In this document: positions 51,109-60,486 of the stretch, piece by piece
How the letters are laid out: each line of letters opens with the position of its first letter
Numbering within the stretch: position 1 is the first letter of the stretch
NCBI GenBank assembly: GCA_020627535.1
Contig: JAHDGU010000014.1
Span: forward strand, 40,445-104,444
DNA: 64,000 nucleotides
Reading direction: 5' to 3'
DNA from: Saprospiraceae bacterium
GTDB taxonomy: Bacteria > Bacteroidota > Bacteroidia > Chitinophagales > Saprospiraceae
Program-made: the position numbers and the translations under genes
The notes under the pieces: generated by a model
The model's input: only the letters and a program-made list of their open reading frames with translations
What the model was told of the DNA's origin: nothing
Database searches by the model: none

Positions 51109-52620
51109 ATGGCAGATAATGGCAATTCCATGAAGGCCGTCAGCAACAATTTGCTACGCGCCAAACAAGACGCTGACCTCAGCGCTCTCTCCTATGGAAA
51201 GGTACAGCCACAAGCCATAGAGATGGAAGAAGCTGTCATCGGAGCCATCCTCATCGACAAAGACGGACTGTCCAAAGTCAATGAAACACTCCACTCAGGT
51301 AGCTTTTACAAAAAAGCACACGGCATCATCTTTGACGCAGCGCAGGAGCTGTATGAGACCAATAATCCTGTTGACCTCCTCACGGTCAAGGATATGCTCC
51401 GCAAAAAAAATCTCCTCGAAGAAGCTGGAGGCATCGCCTATCTCGCACAGCTCAGCAACAAGGTCACCTCTAGTGCCAATGCAGAGTACTGCGCAAGGAT
51501 CATACAGCAGAAGTACATCCTTAGAGAGCTCATTTCGGGCTCGAGCAATACGATCAATGATGCCTTTGAGGACAGCAAAGATGTCTTTGAGATCCTCAGT
51601 GATGCCGAGAAGCTTATCTATGATATCAGCCAAGACAACCTTAGAAAAGGTCCTCAAGAAGCTGGCTTCATCGCCGCTAAGTTGCTCAAGGAAGTGTCGC
51701 AGCTTGCTGAGAATCAAGAGGATGTCGTTGGTGTCACTACGGGCTTCAGAGATCTAGACAAGTTCACCCACGGATGGCAAAAGTCTGATCTCATCATCAT
51801 CGCCGCCCGTCCTGGTATGGGAAAGACATCCTTCACGCTTGGACTGGCACGCAATGCTGCGGCGAAAAAAATTCCAATCGCTTTTTTCTCACTCGAGATG
51901 TCAAACTCACAGCTCGTACAGCGTATCCTCTCTATGCAGTCAGAGATACCACTGGGCAAGCTCAGGAAAGCAGACATAGAGGAATATGAGTGGCCCAAGC
52001 TCCAACATGGTGTAGAGGCACTCACAGAGATGCCCATCTTCGTCGATGATACGCCGAGTATATCAGTCAATGAACTGCGCAGTAAGTGTCGGCGTCTCAA
52101 GATGCAAGAAGATATACAGCTCGTCATCATAGATTATCTCCAGCTGATGACTGGCTCTCAACGCAAAAATGGAACCAGAGAACAAGAGATATCCTCCATC
52201 TCAAGAGCACTCAAGGCCATGGCAAAAGAACTTGATGTACCTGTGATTGCACTCTCACAGCTATCACGTGCAGTCGAGACACGATCTGCCAACAAGCGCC
52301 CGATGCTCTCTGACCTCAGGGAATCAGGAGCGATAGAGCAGGATGCGGACATCGTGACCTTTCTCTATCGACCAGAGTACTACGAAGCGCAAGACGGAGA
52401 GACAGAAGAAGAACAAGGCTACACAGAAGTCATCATCTCCAAGCACAGAAATGGTCCGCTCGGTACAGTCAATCTCAAGTTCCTCAGTCAGTTTACCAAG
52501 TTTGTAGATATGGATGAGTCCGTATTGGGCAATGATATCAGCTCTCCCTACAATCCGGGCATCATGATCACACGTCAGTCAAAGATGAACGATGACTTTG
52601 ACGACAATGTCCCCTTCTAG
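51109..52620 (+). CDS. dnaB: replicative DNA helicase DnaB
   Basis: 503 residues. N-terminal DnaB domain (EMEEAVIGAILIDKDGL...FYKKAHGIIFDAAQELYE), linker, then the RecA-like core with Walker A ARPGMGKTSF (about 232-241), Walker B QLVIIDYLQLMTGSQR, and the arginine-finger region SKHRNGPLG. It unwinds DNA ahead of the replication fork and is loaded at the origin. The stop abuts the ATG of the next gene. The adjacent DnaA boxes make this neighbourhood a plausible initiation site. Confidence 0.97.
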   Translation: MADNGNSMKAVSNNLLRAKQDADLSALSYGKVQPQAIEMEEAVIGAILIDKDGLSKVNETLHSGSFYKKAHGIIFDAAQELYETNNPVDLLTVKDMLRKKNLLEEAGGIAYLAQLSNKVTSSANAEYCARIIQQKYILRELISGSSNTINDAFEDSKDVFEILSDAEKLIYDISQDNLRKGPQEAGFIAAKLLKEVSQLAENQEDVVGVTTGFRDLDKFTHGWQKSDLIIIAARPGMGKTSFTLGLARNAAAKKIPIAFFSLEMSNSQLVQRILSMQSEIPLGKLRKADIEEYEWPKLQHGVEALTEMPIFVDDTPSISVNELRSKCRRLKMQEDIQLVIIDYLQLMTGSQRKNGTREQEISSISRALKAMAKELDVPVIALSQLSRAVETRSANKRPMLSDLRESGAIEQDADIVTFLYRPEYYEAQDGETEEEQGYTEVIISKHRNGPLGTVNLKFLSQFTKFVDMDESVLGNDISSPYNPGIMITRQSKMNDDFDDNVPF

Positions 52621-53325
52621 ATGAGGCTCAATAAGTTTCTTGCTCAGCTGGGGCTCGGTACCCGTCGTGAGGTCGTAGATATCATTCGATCCGGCCAGAT
52701 CGAACTCAATGGCAAGACCTGTACCAATCCGGCCATAGTGCTAGAGCCCAAGGACAAGGTCTCGATGAAAGGGCGCGAGCTTTCGCTCAAAAACAGGCCT
52801 GCATACATCCTTCTCAATAAATCTCATGGATACAGTTGCAGTAGAAGAGGTCGTGGCAGAAATGTCTTTCAGCTTTTGCAGCACAGACGTGAGCAGCTCA
52901 AGACAGCATTGACATTGGCTACACCGCTACGAGGCCTGGTATTTCTGACCAATGACAAAGACATTTTAGCGAAAGCCTCAGACCTCAAAGAAGGCCTACA
53001 CAATGTCATGGTCGTCAAGCTCATATCAGAAGTGACACAGGCTGATCTTGACGCACTCAACCAAGATACATCCTATATCTCCTGGTCAAGCCTACCAGCC
53101 GAGACAGCTCCCTATACTGAGCTAATGGTGAAAGGAAAAGGTGACTACTCCCAGTTGGCAATCGACCAACTGGAGCGCGTCAAGATGTCTTGGGAGACCA
53201 TGGACCGCATATCGATCATGGGGATCACCAAGAAAGGTGTCGGGAGACTGGAGCACAGGGATCTCAAGGAAAAAGAATTGGTTTTTGTCAAGCACTTTGG
53301 GACTAAGAAGCCTAGTCGCCCTTAG
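52621..53325 (+). CDS. S4-domain pseudouridine synthase-like protein, catalytic Asp missing
   Basis: 234 residues in the RsuA/RluB layout: S4 RNA-binding domain (MRLNKFLAQLGLGTRREVVDIIRSGQIELNG) and a synthase-like domain (RPAYILLNKSHGYSCS). The family motif GRLDxxTxGLLLLTND is replaced by LTLATPLRGLVFLTND, putting Ala100 at the place of the catalytic Asp and losing the Arg and Thr too. The rest of the fold looks conserved, so it may bind rRNA without modifying it. It begins on the base after the dnaB stop and its 3' end overlaps the convergent lipoprotein gene by 14 bp. Confidence 0.8.
   Translation: MRLNKFLAQLGLGTRREVVDIIRSGQIELNGKTCTNPAIVLEPKDKVSMKGRELSLKNRPAYILLNKSHGYSCSRRGRGRNVFQLLQHRREQLKTALTLATPLRGLVFLTNDKDILAKASDLKEGLHNVMVVKLISEVTQADLDALNQDTSYISWSSLPAETAPYTELMVKGKGDYSQLAIDQLERVKMSWETMDRISIMGITKKGVGRLEHRDLKEKELVFVKHFGTKKPSRP
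52964..52977 (+). repeat. dispersed 14-mer, one stem change
   Basis: TTTTAGC-GAAA-GCC in the S4 pseudouridine-synthase-like gene, sense, encoding LAKA. Confidence 0.6.
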
Positions 53326-53830
53326 CGACAAATTCAAGATCGATCAAAAGCTCCTGAGTCACAGAGGTCACCTGGCGAAAAATGAACACGATCTCTAGAT
53401 CAAATCTCTCACCAGACACCCAGTCCTTTACCTCGCTCAAGGAGCCAAATAGATCAAGAGTGCCCTCCTCATTGAGTCTTACATCCTCTCGGAAAAATAT
53501 CTCGCGCTTGCTATCAGGATTGTTGCGATCGATGACAGAAATGATGACTTCATCGATATTGCCGAAAAACTCATCTCCACGTACACCAACTAAACGGGCT
53601 CGACCGGGCTGGATCTCGATGACATCAGCATCGCTGAATTGACTGGATGACAAGGCCTCCTGATAGCGCCCGATCACATCGCGCTCTATGAAGACATGAC
53701 GTGTAAAAATGTTGAGTCCAGCGGGCAGTATGAATCTCTCCTCTACGGGAAACGTGAAGAGCACCGGATTGTCGTCCGTGCAGGAGCCAAATACTACGAG
53801 GAGGCTTGCAAGAAGGAAAGCTAAGCGCAT
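53312..53830 (-). CDS. hypothetical lipoprotein
   Basis: 172 residues with a lipoprotein signal (MRLAFLLASLLVVFGSCTDD). The mature protein is beta-rich (FPVEERFILPAGLNIFTRHVFIE, VDEVIISVIDRN-like IDEVIISVIDRNN), without a recognised family. ATG 53830 is preferred to TTG 53839. Confidence 0.65.
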   Translation of the reverse strand: MRLAFLLASLLVVFGSCTDDNPVLFTFPVEERFILPAGLNIFTRHVFIERDVIGRYQEALSSSQFSDADVIEIQPGRARLVGVRGDEFFGNIDEVIISVIDRNNPDSKREIFFREDVRLNEEGTLDLFGSLSEVKDWVSGERFDLEIVFIFRQVTSVTQELLIDLEFVAKGD

Positions 53831-53977
53831 AGGAGGCAAACGTATGATGACAAGTCATAAGTATCTATTGGTCTCGCTAGTTTTTTCCGACGATCTCGGG
53901 GCACTGGCATGATATCTGTCATGCAATGTGATGATTGACTATTTTTAGTCAGACCAAATCAATCGAAAAACCACATC

Positions 53978-55909
53978 ATGGGAGAACAACGAGTCACCAA
54001 AGTATCGGGCAAGCGCCAGCGCCAGCAATTTGTACAGCAACTACTCAAGGACGTCAGTTCGCTCGAGTATATGCTCGACAATGACTGGTTTGACAATGAT
54101 ATCACCCGCATCGGAGCAGAACAAGAGATGGTCATTGTAGACAAGAAGACCTTCAAGCCTTCTCTACGTGCGATGGATGTGATCGAAGTGATGAAAGACT
54201 ATCCGTGGCTAGAGACAGAGCTGGCCAAGTTCAATCTTGAGATTAATCTCGAGCCACATGAGCTCAAGGCCAACTGTTTTAGTAAGTTGGCCGAAGAGAC
54301 CTCCTACAAGCTCAATACCATACAGAAGTACGCCTCAGAGCTTGGGATCCAGATCATCCTCACCGGGATCTTGCCCACCTTGCGCAAAGATCATCTCCAT
54401 CTTGATAATCTCACACCGAAGAAGCGCTATCGCGCCCTCATGGAAGCGATCAATGAACAGCTCATTGGGAGTGACTATGAACTGAAGCTAGTGGGTATTG
54501 ATGAACTGAGGCTGAGGCACGATAGTCCGCTCTTGGAAGCAGTGAACACGAGCTTTCAGGTACATCTTCAAGTGTCTCAACATGACTTTGTCAAAATGTA
54601 CAATATCTCTCAAGCGCTCTGTGGCCCGATCATGGCTGCAGCGGCCAATAGCCCGATCGTTTTTGGACGACGACTATGGCATGAGTCTCGGATCGCCATG
54701 TTTCAGCAGGCGCTAGATACACGTGGAGCACAAAATCACCTGCGAGAGCGCAGCCCAAGAGTTTCTTTTGGGAATCGCTGGCTAGATAGCAGTATCCTTG
54801 AGATCTACAGAGAGGATATTGCGAGATTTAGAGTACTTCTCAGTGCGGACGTCGAGGAAGACTCCCTCAAGCTCATCAAGAGAAATGAAGTGCCCAAGCT
54901 CCGCGCGCTCCAAGTGCACAACTCCACAATCTATAGATGGAATCGACCATGCTACGGTATCAGCCCCAATGGCAAGCCTCACCTTCGGATCGAAAATCGG
55001 GTGTTCTCATCTGGTCCTACAGTGACTGACGAGATTGCCAATGCGGCATTTTGGCTTGGAGCCATGTGTGGGATGAAGAATGAGATCGATGACATCCGCG
55101 ATCACATGAGCTTTGACGATGCAAGAGATAATTTCATCAAAGCGGCAAGATTTGGCATTGATACCGAGCTCAACTGGTTTGGTGAAAAGAAGATCCGAGC
55201 CGTCGACCTCTGTCTCAAGGAGCTCCTACCTGTAGCCCGCAAAGGACTCCAATCACACGGCGTCAATCAAGACGACATTGATAAGTATCTAGGCGTAGTG
55301 CAAGAGCGCCTCGAAAATCATCAAACTGGTGCGAGATGGATGCTCAGATCCTACACTCACCTCAAGGCCAAGACCTCCGGTGATGAGGCACGCGTCGTAC
55401 TCACAAGTGTTCTCGCTGAGAAGCAAATCAGTGACAAACCTGTGCATAAGTGGGAGCTACCCGAACTCGGAGATCTCGCTGACTACTCACCGGACAATCT
55501 TCAGGTGAGCGAAGTCATGATCACGGATGTCTACACCGTGCAGAAAGATGAAATCCCAGAGCTAGTCGCACGTATGATGGACTGGAACAATCTGTTTTAT
55601 GCACCAGTCGAAGATACCAAAGGAAGGCTCGTCGGAATCGTGGACTCTAGCGTACTGCTGCGTCACTTCGTAGACAAAAAGCACATGGGAAATAAGCGTA
55701 TGACCACAGTGGGAGACCTGATGATCAAGGATCCGATCACCATAGATCCTGATACGACGGTCAAAGAAGCGTTGACGGTCATCAGAAAGCATAATATGGG
55801 ATGCCTGCCAGTCGTCAAAGACGAAGAGCTCATCGGGATCTTGACAGAGTCAGTATTTGTGCAATTGAGCAACACCCTGCTCGAACGATTGGACCAGCAA
55901 AATCGTTAG
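53978..55909 (+). CDS. GCS2-family carboxylate-amine ligase fused to two CBS domains
   Basis: 643 residues. The N-terminal 490 residues match glutamate-cysteine-ligase-like (GCS2) enzymes: IGAEQEMVIVDK, FNLEINLEPHELKANCFSKL, SFQVHLQVSQHDFVKMYN, and PHLRIENRVFSSGPTVTDEIANAAFWLGAM. Two CBS domains follow (about 508-560, VSEVMITDVYTVQKDEIPELVARMM; about 575-635, VGDLMIKDPITIDPDTTVKEAL). CBS pairs usually sense adenosine nucleotides, so ligase activity may respond to energy state. Substrate amide or peptide bond is unknown. The gene stands alone between a lipoprotein gene and aconitase. Confidence 0.87.
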   Translation: MGEQRVTKVSGKRQRQQFVQQLLKDVSSLEYMLDNDWFDNDITRIGAEQEMVIVDKKTFKPSLRAMDVIEVMKDYPWLETELAKFNLEINLEPHELKANCFSKLAEETSYKLNTIQKYASELGIQIILTGILPTLRKDHLHLDNLTPKKRYRALMEAINEQLIGSDYELKLVGIDELRLRHDSPLLEAVNTSFQVHLQVSQHDFVKMYNISQALCGPIMAAAANSPIVFGRRLWHESRIAMFQQALDTRGAQNHLRERSPRVSFGNRWLDSSILEIYREDIARFRVLLSADVEEDSLKLIKRNEVPKLRALQVHNSTIYRWNRPCYGISPNGKPHLRIENRVFSSGPTVTDEIANAAFWLGAMCGMKNEIDDIRDHMSFDDARDNFIKAARFGIDTELNWFGEKKIRAVDLCLKELLPVARKGLQSHGVNQDDIDKYLGVVQERLENHQTGARWMLRSYTHLKAKTSGDEARVVLTSVLAEKQISDKPVHKWELPELGDLADYSPDNLQVSEVMITDVYTVQKDEIPELVARMMDWNNLFYAPVEDTKGRLVGIVDSSVLLRHFVDKKHMGNKRMTTVGDLMIKDPITIDPDTTVKEALTVIRKHNMGCLPVVKDEELIGILTESVFVQLSNTLLERLDQQNR

Positions 55910-55957
55910 TCTATCGAGAGAAAAAACTAGCTTCGCAATCCAAAATTTACGCTACCT

Positions 55958-58222
55958 ATGGCTTTTGACATTCAGATGATCCGAGACAGATATGCCAAGC
56001 TCGACGAGAGCATAAAGCAAATCAAAAAGACGCTCGATCGACCACTCACACTTGCAGAGAAGATTCTTTATTCACACTTGCATGAAGATTCACCACTACA
56101 AGACTACCAGAGAGGGAAAGACTACGTGTTTTATGCGCCGGATAGGGTAGCGATGCAGGATGCCACAGCGCAGATGGCTCTATTGCAGTTTATGATGGCA
56201 GGAAAGTCCAAGGTCGCTGTGCCAAGTACGGTCCACTGTGATCACTTGATCCAAGCCAAGATCGGAGCGGATGCAGACTTGCAGCACGCGATCAATACGA
56301 GCAATGAGGTATTCAACTTCTTAGAGTCAGTCTCAGATAAGTATGGCATCGGATTTTGGAAGCCTGGCGCCGGGATCATTCACCAAGTCGTCTTGGAGAA
56401 CTACGCATTCCCAGGAGGGATGATGATCGGTACGGATAGCCACACTGTGAATGCAGGTGGACTTGGAATGGTAGCCATCGGAGTCGGTGGTGCAGATGCT
56501 GTAGACGTCATGGCAGGTATGCCCTGGGAGCTCAAAAATCCCAAGCTCATCGGTGTCAAACTCACGGGCAAGTTGTCTGGCTGGTCTTCGCCAAAAGACG
56601 TGATCCTCAAAGTCGCTGATATCCTTACGGTAAAAGGTGGGACAGGTGCGATCCTCGAGTACTTCGGAGAAGGAGCCTTGAATCTGAGCTGTACTGGAAA
56701 AGGTACAATCTGCAACATGGGTGCAGAGATCGGGGCGACGACATCCACATTTGGCTATGACGAGAGTATGGATCGATATCTGCGAGCCACTGATAGAGAA
56801 GACGTCGCCGATGCAGCACTGCAGGTCAAAGAACATCTGACGGCGGACCCAGACTGCTATGCCAATCCTGAGAAGTACTTTGACCAAGTGATAGAAATCA
56901 ATCTCTCCGAGCTCAAGCCGCTGATCAATGGTCCATTCACACCGGATCTCTCGACGCCTGCAGGCTCAGAGATGACCGAGAAAGCGACTGCAAACGATTG
57001 GCCCCTCGAAGTAGAGTGGGGACTCATCGGATCCTGTACCAACTCATCCTATGAAGATCTCTCCAGAGCAGCCTCGATTGCCAAGCAGGCAGTAGATAAA
57101 GGTCTGACGACCAAAGCGGAATTTGGGATCAATCCTGGTAGTGAGCAAGTGCGATATACCACAGAGCGTGATGGCATCCTCAAGATCTTTGAGGACCTCG
57201 ATGCCACCATCTTTACCAATGCATGTGGACCATGTATCGGCCAGTGGGCGAGATACAATGATCCGATGAATGCACCAAAGAATAGCATCATTCACTCATT
57301 CAATAGGAACTTCTCCAAGCGTGCTGATGGCAATCCCAATACACATGCCTTCGTAGCATCGCCTGAGATGGTAGCAGCTGTTGCAATTGCAGGAAGACTC
57401 GATTTCAATCCAGCTACTGATACCTTGATCAATGACAAGGGTGAAGAGGTGATGCTAGATGAGCCGACAGGATATGAGCTTCCGCCAAATGGATTTGATG
57501 TAGTGGATAGAGGATATAATGCGCCAGCCGAAGACGGCAGTAGTATCGAGGTGAAGGTCGACCCGAATTCGGATCGACTGCAGCTCCTCACGCCATTCGT
57601 GCCCATCACCAATGATGATGTCACAGATATGCGCATCCTCATCAAGGTCAAAGGAAAGTGTACCACAGATCACATCTCCATGGCTGGACCATGGCTCAAG
57701 TATCGTGGGCACCTTGAAAATATCTCTGAGAACTGCTATACAGGAGCGGTCAACTTCTTCAATGAAAAGACCAACTCTGTGCTCAACTTCGTGAAGAATG
57801 AGTACGTAGGAGTGCCAGACTCTGCGAAGACCTATCAGGCCAATGGTATAGGTACTGTAGTCTTTGGAGAAGACAACCTTGGTGAGGGATCATCCAGAGA
57901 GCATGCCGCGATGGAGCCTAGATTCCTGGGTGTGCATGCAGTGATCGTCAAGAGTTTCGCCAGGATACATGAGACCAATCTCAAGAAGCAAGGAATGCTC
58001 GCTTTGACATTTGTTGATCCTGCGGATTACGATCTCGTGAGACAAGATGATCATGTGAGCATCGTAGATTTTGAGTCCTTTGCACCCAATACGCCGCTCA
58101 CGATCAAGCTAGATCATGCTGACGGCACTAGCGACAGCTTCAAGGTCAACCACAGCTACAATGCTGCTCAGATCGGTTGGGTAAGAGCTGGTAGCGCGCT
58201 GAACAAGATCAGGGGATTGTAG
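55958..58222 (+). CDS. acn: aconitate hydratase
   Basis: 754 residues, the mitochondrial-like aconitase type usual in Bacteroidota. Fe-S cysteines in [12 protein letters not shown] and [10 protein letters not shown], substrate loops FGTDSHT-like [22 protein letters not shown], and the swivel domain [21 protein letters not shown] and [17 protein letters not shown]. It interconverts citrate and isocitrate in the TCA cycle. Followed by a 632-bp spacer with structured repeats and no obvious co-transcribed gene. Confidence 0.96.
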   Translation: MAFDIQMIRDRYAKLDESIKQIKKTLDRPLTLAEKILYSHLHEDSPLQDYQRGKDYVFYAPDRVAMQDATAQMALLQFMMAGKSKVAVPSTVHCDHLIQAKIGADADLQHAINTSNEVFNFLESVSDKYGIGFWKPGAGIIHQVVLENYAFPGGMMIGTDSHTVNAGGLGMVAIGVGGADAVDVMAGMPWELKNPKLIGVKLTGKLSGWSSPKDVILKVADILTVKGGTGAILEYFGEGALNLSCTGKGTICNMGAEIGATTSTFGYDESMDRYLRATDREDVADAALQVKEHLTADPDCYANPEKYFDQVIEINLSELKPLINGPFTPDLSTPAGSEMTEKATANDWPLEVEWGLIGSCTNSSYEDLSRAASIAKQAVDKGLTTKAEFGINPGSEQVRYTTERDGILKIFEDLDATIFTNACGPCIGQWARYNDPMNAPKNSIIHSFNRNFSKRADGNPNTHAFVASPEMVAAVAIAGRLDFNPATDTLINDKGEEVMLDEPTGYELPPNGFDVVDRGYNAPAEDGSSIEVKVDPNSDRLQLLTPFVPITNDDVTDMRILIKVKGKCTTDHISMAGPWLKYRGHLENISENCYTGAVNFFNEKTNSVLNFVKNEYVGVPDSAKTYQANGIGTVVFGEDNLGEGSSREHAAMEPRFLGVHAVIVKSFARIHETNLKKQGMLALTFVDPADYDLVRQDDHVSIVDFESFAPNTPLTIKLDHADGTSDSFKVNHSYNAAQIGWVRAGSALNKIRGL

Positions 58223-58342
58223 GTCCTTGTTGTTTACTCGACGCGGGGACCTACCAGAGGTAGGCAGGCAGCGCATGAGAAGCAATCAAAAGACAAGAAA
58301 CTCACATAAGAACCGGTATCGGTTCGCGGTCTACGGTTGACA

Positions 58343-58585
58343 AGACCATGTTTGCTGAGAGCGTCCCGCGCCAGCTTCGGATGGGACCCACCCAAACCCT
58401 CCCTTGAAATGGAGGGCTTACTTCTGTTTGCTTGCTGCGCGCGTCCCCGCGCCAGCTCCGCGGAGTTGGTTTCATCCTGAGTTGAGCCCTGCTTTGAGTA
58501 GCTCGGCGCGAGGACGCGCACGAGAAGCAAACTGGGGTTCCTGGTTGAAAAAGAGTGCTTGCTGAGCGCGTCCCGCGCCAGCTTC
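58343..58585 (+). repeat. diverged copy of the GC-rich hairpin repeat
   Basis: The spacer after aconitase holds one full unit (58383 to about 58533) and two partial ones (58343-58376, 58553-58585) of the repeat that forms the array at 63151. Shared features: a CCCTCC/GGAGGG hairpin (58397-58416), a GC-rich core with GCGCGTCCCCGCGCC, and a second stem around GCGCGaggaCGCGC. A CCTACC-aga-GGTAGG hairpin lies before it at 58250-58264 and GAACCG-gtat-CGGTTC at 58310-58325. The minus-strand reading frames here look like repeat translations, not genes. Confidence 0.7.
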
Positions 58586-58746
58586 TCATACACAGTAGCG
58601 GTTCCGCCTCTTCGTTCACGAAACCAGAAAAAGATGCCCCCTCCATTGATTCATAAACTCTACCGAAGCGGATTTTTTCTACCGATACAGCCCATTTGCG
58701 CGAAAGCGCCTCAGAAAAAAGTGCGAAAATCAGACTGAAAATCAGG

Positions 58747-58766
58747 CACTTACAAAGGTGTAAGTG
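58747..58766 (+). terminator. hairpin upstream of rplM
   Basis: Perfect CACTTACA / TGTAAGTG stem with an AAGG loop, followed by TTAAAAAAG. The T-run is poor; it lies before the putative rplM promoter box, so it may be a terminator for read-through from upstream or an unrelated structure. Confidence 0.4.
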
Positions 58767-58809
58767 TTAAAAAAGTCACTGAGACCTCCAAATTTGAAGG
58801 CGAAAAAAC

Positions 58810-58817
58810 TACTTTTG
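58810..58817 (+). promoter_or_regulatory. -7 promoter box of rplM-rpsI-rpsB-tsf
   Basis: TACTTTTG, perfect TAnnTTTG, 37 bp before the rplM GTG. A TTTG at 58793 lies closer than the usual -33 distance. Confidence 0.5.
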
Positions 58818-58820
58818 TGC

Positions 58821-58838
58821 CCGCTTTTGAACGAGCGG
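58821..58838 (+). promoter_or_regulatory. 5' leader hairpin of rplM
   Basis: CCGCT-tttgaacg-AGCGG, 16 bp before the rplM start and downstream of the putative -7 box, so it would form in the mRNA leader. Ribosomal-protein operons often have autogenous leader structures; that this one binds L13 is only a guess. Confidence 0.35.
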
Positions 58839-58854
58839 TCAAAAAATTAAGAAC

Positions 58855-59301
58855 GTGAATACACTCAGCTACAAAACACAGTCGCGTCGCAAAGAAGATG
58901 TCCAGCGCAAATGGTACATCGTAGACGCAGAAGGTGAAGTGCTCGGTAGACTCGGTACCAAAGTGGCCGACGTCCTCCGTGGTAAGCACAAGCCAGATTA
59001 CACACCACACGTCGATACTGGTGACTATGTCATCGTGATCAACGCAGACAAGGTGAAGCTCACTGGCAACAAGATGAAGCAGAAAATCTACGATCACTAC
59101 ACAGGGTATCCAGGTGGTCGTAAAGAAAAGACTGCAGAACAGATCATGGATTACAAGCCTCACTTCATCATCGAGAACGCGGTCAAGGGAATGCTCCCTA
59201 AGAATCGTCTCGGTCGTGCGGTCTATAAAAAACTATATGTATACGCAGGTACAGAGCATCCACATGGTGCCCAAAAACCTGAACAACTAAAAATATCCTA
59301 A
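58855..59301 (+). CDS. rplM: 50S ribosomal protein L13
   Basis: 148 residues. [70 protein letters not shown] opening and the conserved [26 protein letters not shown] close. Early-assembling 50S protein. GTG start at 58855. The last base of its stop is the first base of the rpsI ATG (TAATG), the usual coupling in this operon. Confidence 0.97.
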   Translation: MNTLSYKTQSRRKEDVQRKWYIVDAEGEVLGRLGTKVADVLRGKHKPDYTPHVDTGDYVIVINADKVKLTGNKMKQKIYDHYTGYPGGRKEKTAEQIMDYKPHFIIENAVKGMLPKNRLGRAVYKKLYVYAGTEHPHGAQKPEQLKIS

Positions 59302-59687
59302 TGGAAATGATCAACGCTACAGGCCGCAGAAAAGCATCTGTCGCCAGAGTCTACTTCAGAGATGGCAAAGGAAAGATCACCATCAATGGCAAGGACTACA
59401 AGGAGTATTTCCCACTAGAGTACTTGAGATACAACATCGAAGATCCATTGGCAACTGTGGAAGCGAGCTCCAAGTATGACATCTACATCAACCTATCTGG
59501 TGGTGGTGTCAAAGGACAAGCAGAAGCTGCCAAAATGGCGATCGCTAGAGCACTCGCCAAGATCGATGAGGACAACAGACCACCTCTCAAGGCCAAAGGC
59601 TACTTCCACCGTGACGCCAGAGTCGTCGAGCGTAAGAAGTATGGTAAACCTAAGGCACGTAAGAGCTTCCAGTTCTCTAAGCGTTAA
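59301..59687 (+). CDS. rpsI: 30S ribosomal protein S9
   Basis: 128 residues. INATGRRKASVARVYFRDGKGKITINGKDYKEYF opening, GGGVKGQAEAAKMAIARALAKI middle and the basic tail GKPKARKSFQFSKR that reaches the ribosomal P-site. One-base overlap with rplM. Confidence 0.97.
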   Translation: MEMINATGRRKASVARVYFRDGKGKITINGKDYKEYFPLEYLRYNIEDPLATVEASSKYDIYINLSGGGVKGQAEAAKMAIARALAKIDEDNRPPLKAKGYFHRDARVVERKKYGKPKARKSFQFSKR

Positions 59688-59716
59688 TCCATTTTTTGAT
59701 CAAGAAGAAAGTAACA

Positions 59717-60442
59717 ATGAATACGCCGAAATACGAAGATCTACTCAAAGCTGGTTGCCACTTCGGGCACATGAAGAGAAAGTGGAATCCATACATGAAG
59801 CCACACATCTTCACAGAGCGAAAGGGTATCCACATCATCGATCTCAACAGTACTGCTAAGCATCTTGAGAGAGCAGGACTTGCGATGAAAAACATGGCCA
59901 AGTCAGGTAAGAAAGTTCTTTTTGTAGCGACCAAGAAGCAGGCCAGAGAGACTGTGAGCAAAGCAGCTCTCAGTGTCGGCATGCCATTCGTCACAGAAAG
60001 ATGGCTCGGAGGTATGATGACCAACTTCTCCACGATCAGAAGATCAGTGAAGAAGATGGACAATATCGATCGCATGCTAGCTGATGGTAGCTTGACCTCT
60101 GTGACAAAGAAGGAGAGATTGACACTGACAAGAGAGCGAAATAAACTTGAGCGTATCCTCGGCGGTATCGCCAAGCTCAATCGTATCCCTAGCGCGATGT
60201 TTATCGTGGACATTCACCATGAGCACATTGCTCTGGCTGAAGCCAAAAAGCTCGGTGTCAAGACATTCGCTATCGTCGATACCAATAGCAATCCAGAGCT
60301 TGTGGACTTCCCGATTCCTGCCAATGACGACAACAGCAGATCTATCGGTGTCATCGCCAACTATATGGTGGATTGCATCAAAGAAGGTCTCTCCGAGCGT
60401 CAGAGCAACAAGCAAGAGCAAGAGGCAGCTCAAAATGCCTAA
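59717..60442 (+). CDS. rpsB: 30S ribosomal protein S2
   Basis: 241 residues. YEDLLKAGCHFGHMKRKWNPYMKPHIFTERKGIHIIDL, RWLGGMMTNFSTI and AIVDTNSNPELVDFPIPANDDN are all conserved S2 blocks. ATG 59717 is chosen; an upstream in-frame ATA region would give an extra MIKKKVT not seen in the family. 29 bp after rpsI. Confidence 0.97.
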   Translation: MNTPKYEDLLKAGCHFGHMKRKWNPYMKPHIFTERKGIHIIDLNSTAKHLERAGLAMKNMAKSGKKVLFVATKKQARETVSKAALSVGMPFVTERWLGGMMTNFSTIRRSVKKMDNIDRMLADGSLTSVTKKERLTLTRERNKLERILGGIAKLNRIPSAMFIVDIHHEHIALAEAKKLGVKTFAIVDTNSNPELVDFPIPANDDNSRSIGVIANYMVDCIKEGLSERQSNKQEQEAAQNA

Positions 60443-60486
60443 GAAACAGAATCTTTAACAACACACACAAGATAGACTAACACACA

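Noticed and set aside
56583..56596. Hairpin-word variant in aconitase (GGTCTTCGCCAAAA)
   Set aside because: Two mismatches that break the stem.
58234..58646. Open minus-strand frames of more than 100 codons in the aconitase-rplM spacer
   Set aside because: They consist of translations of the GC-rich repeat (KLARDALSKH-like blocks recur) and have no family resemblance.
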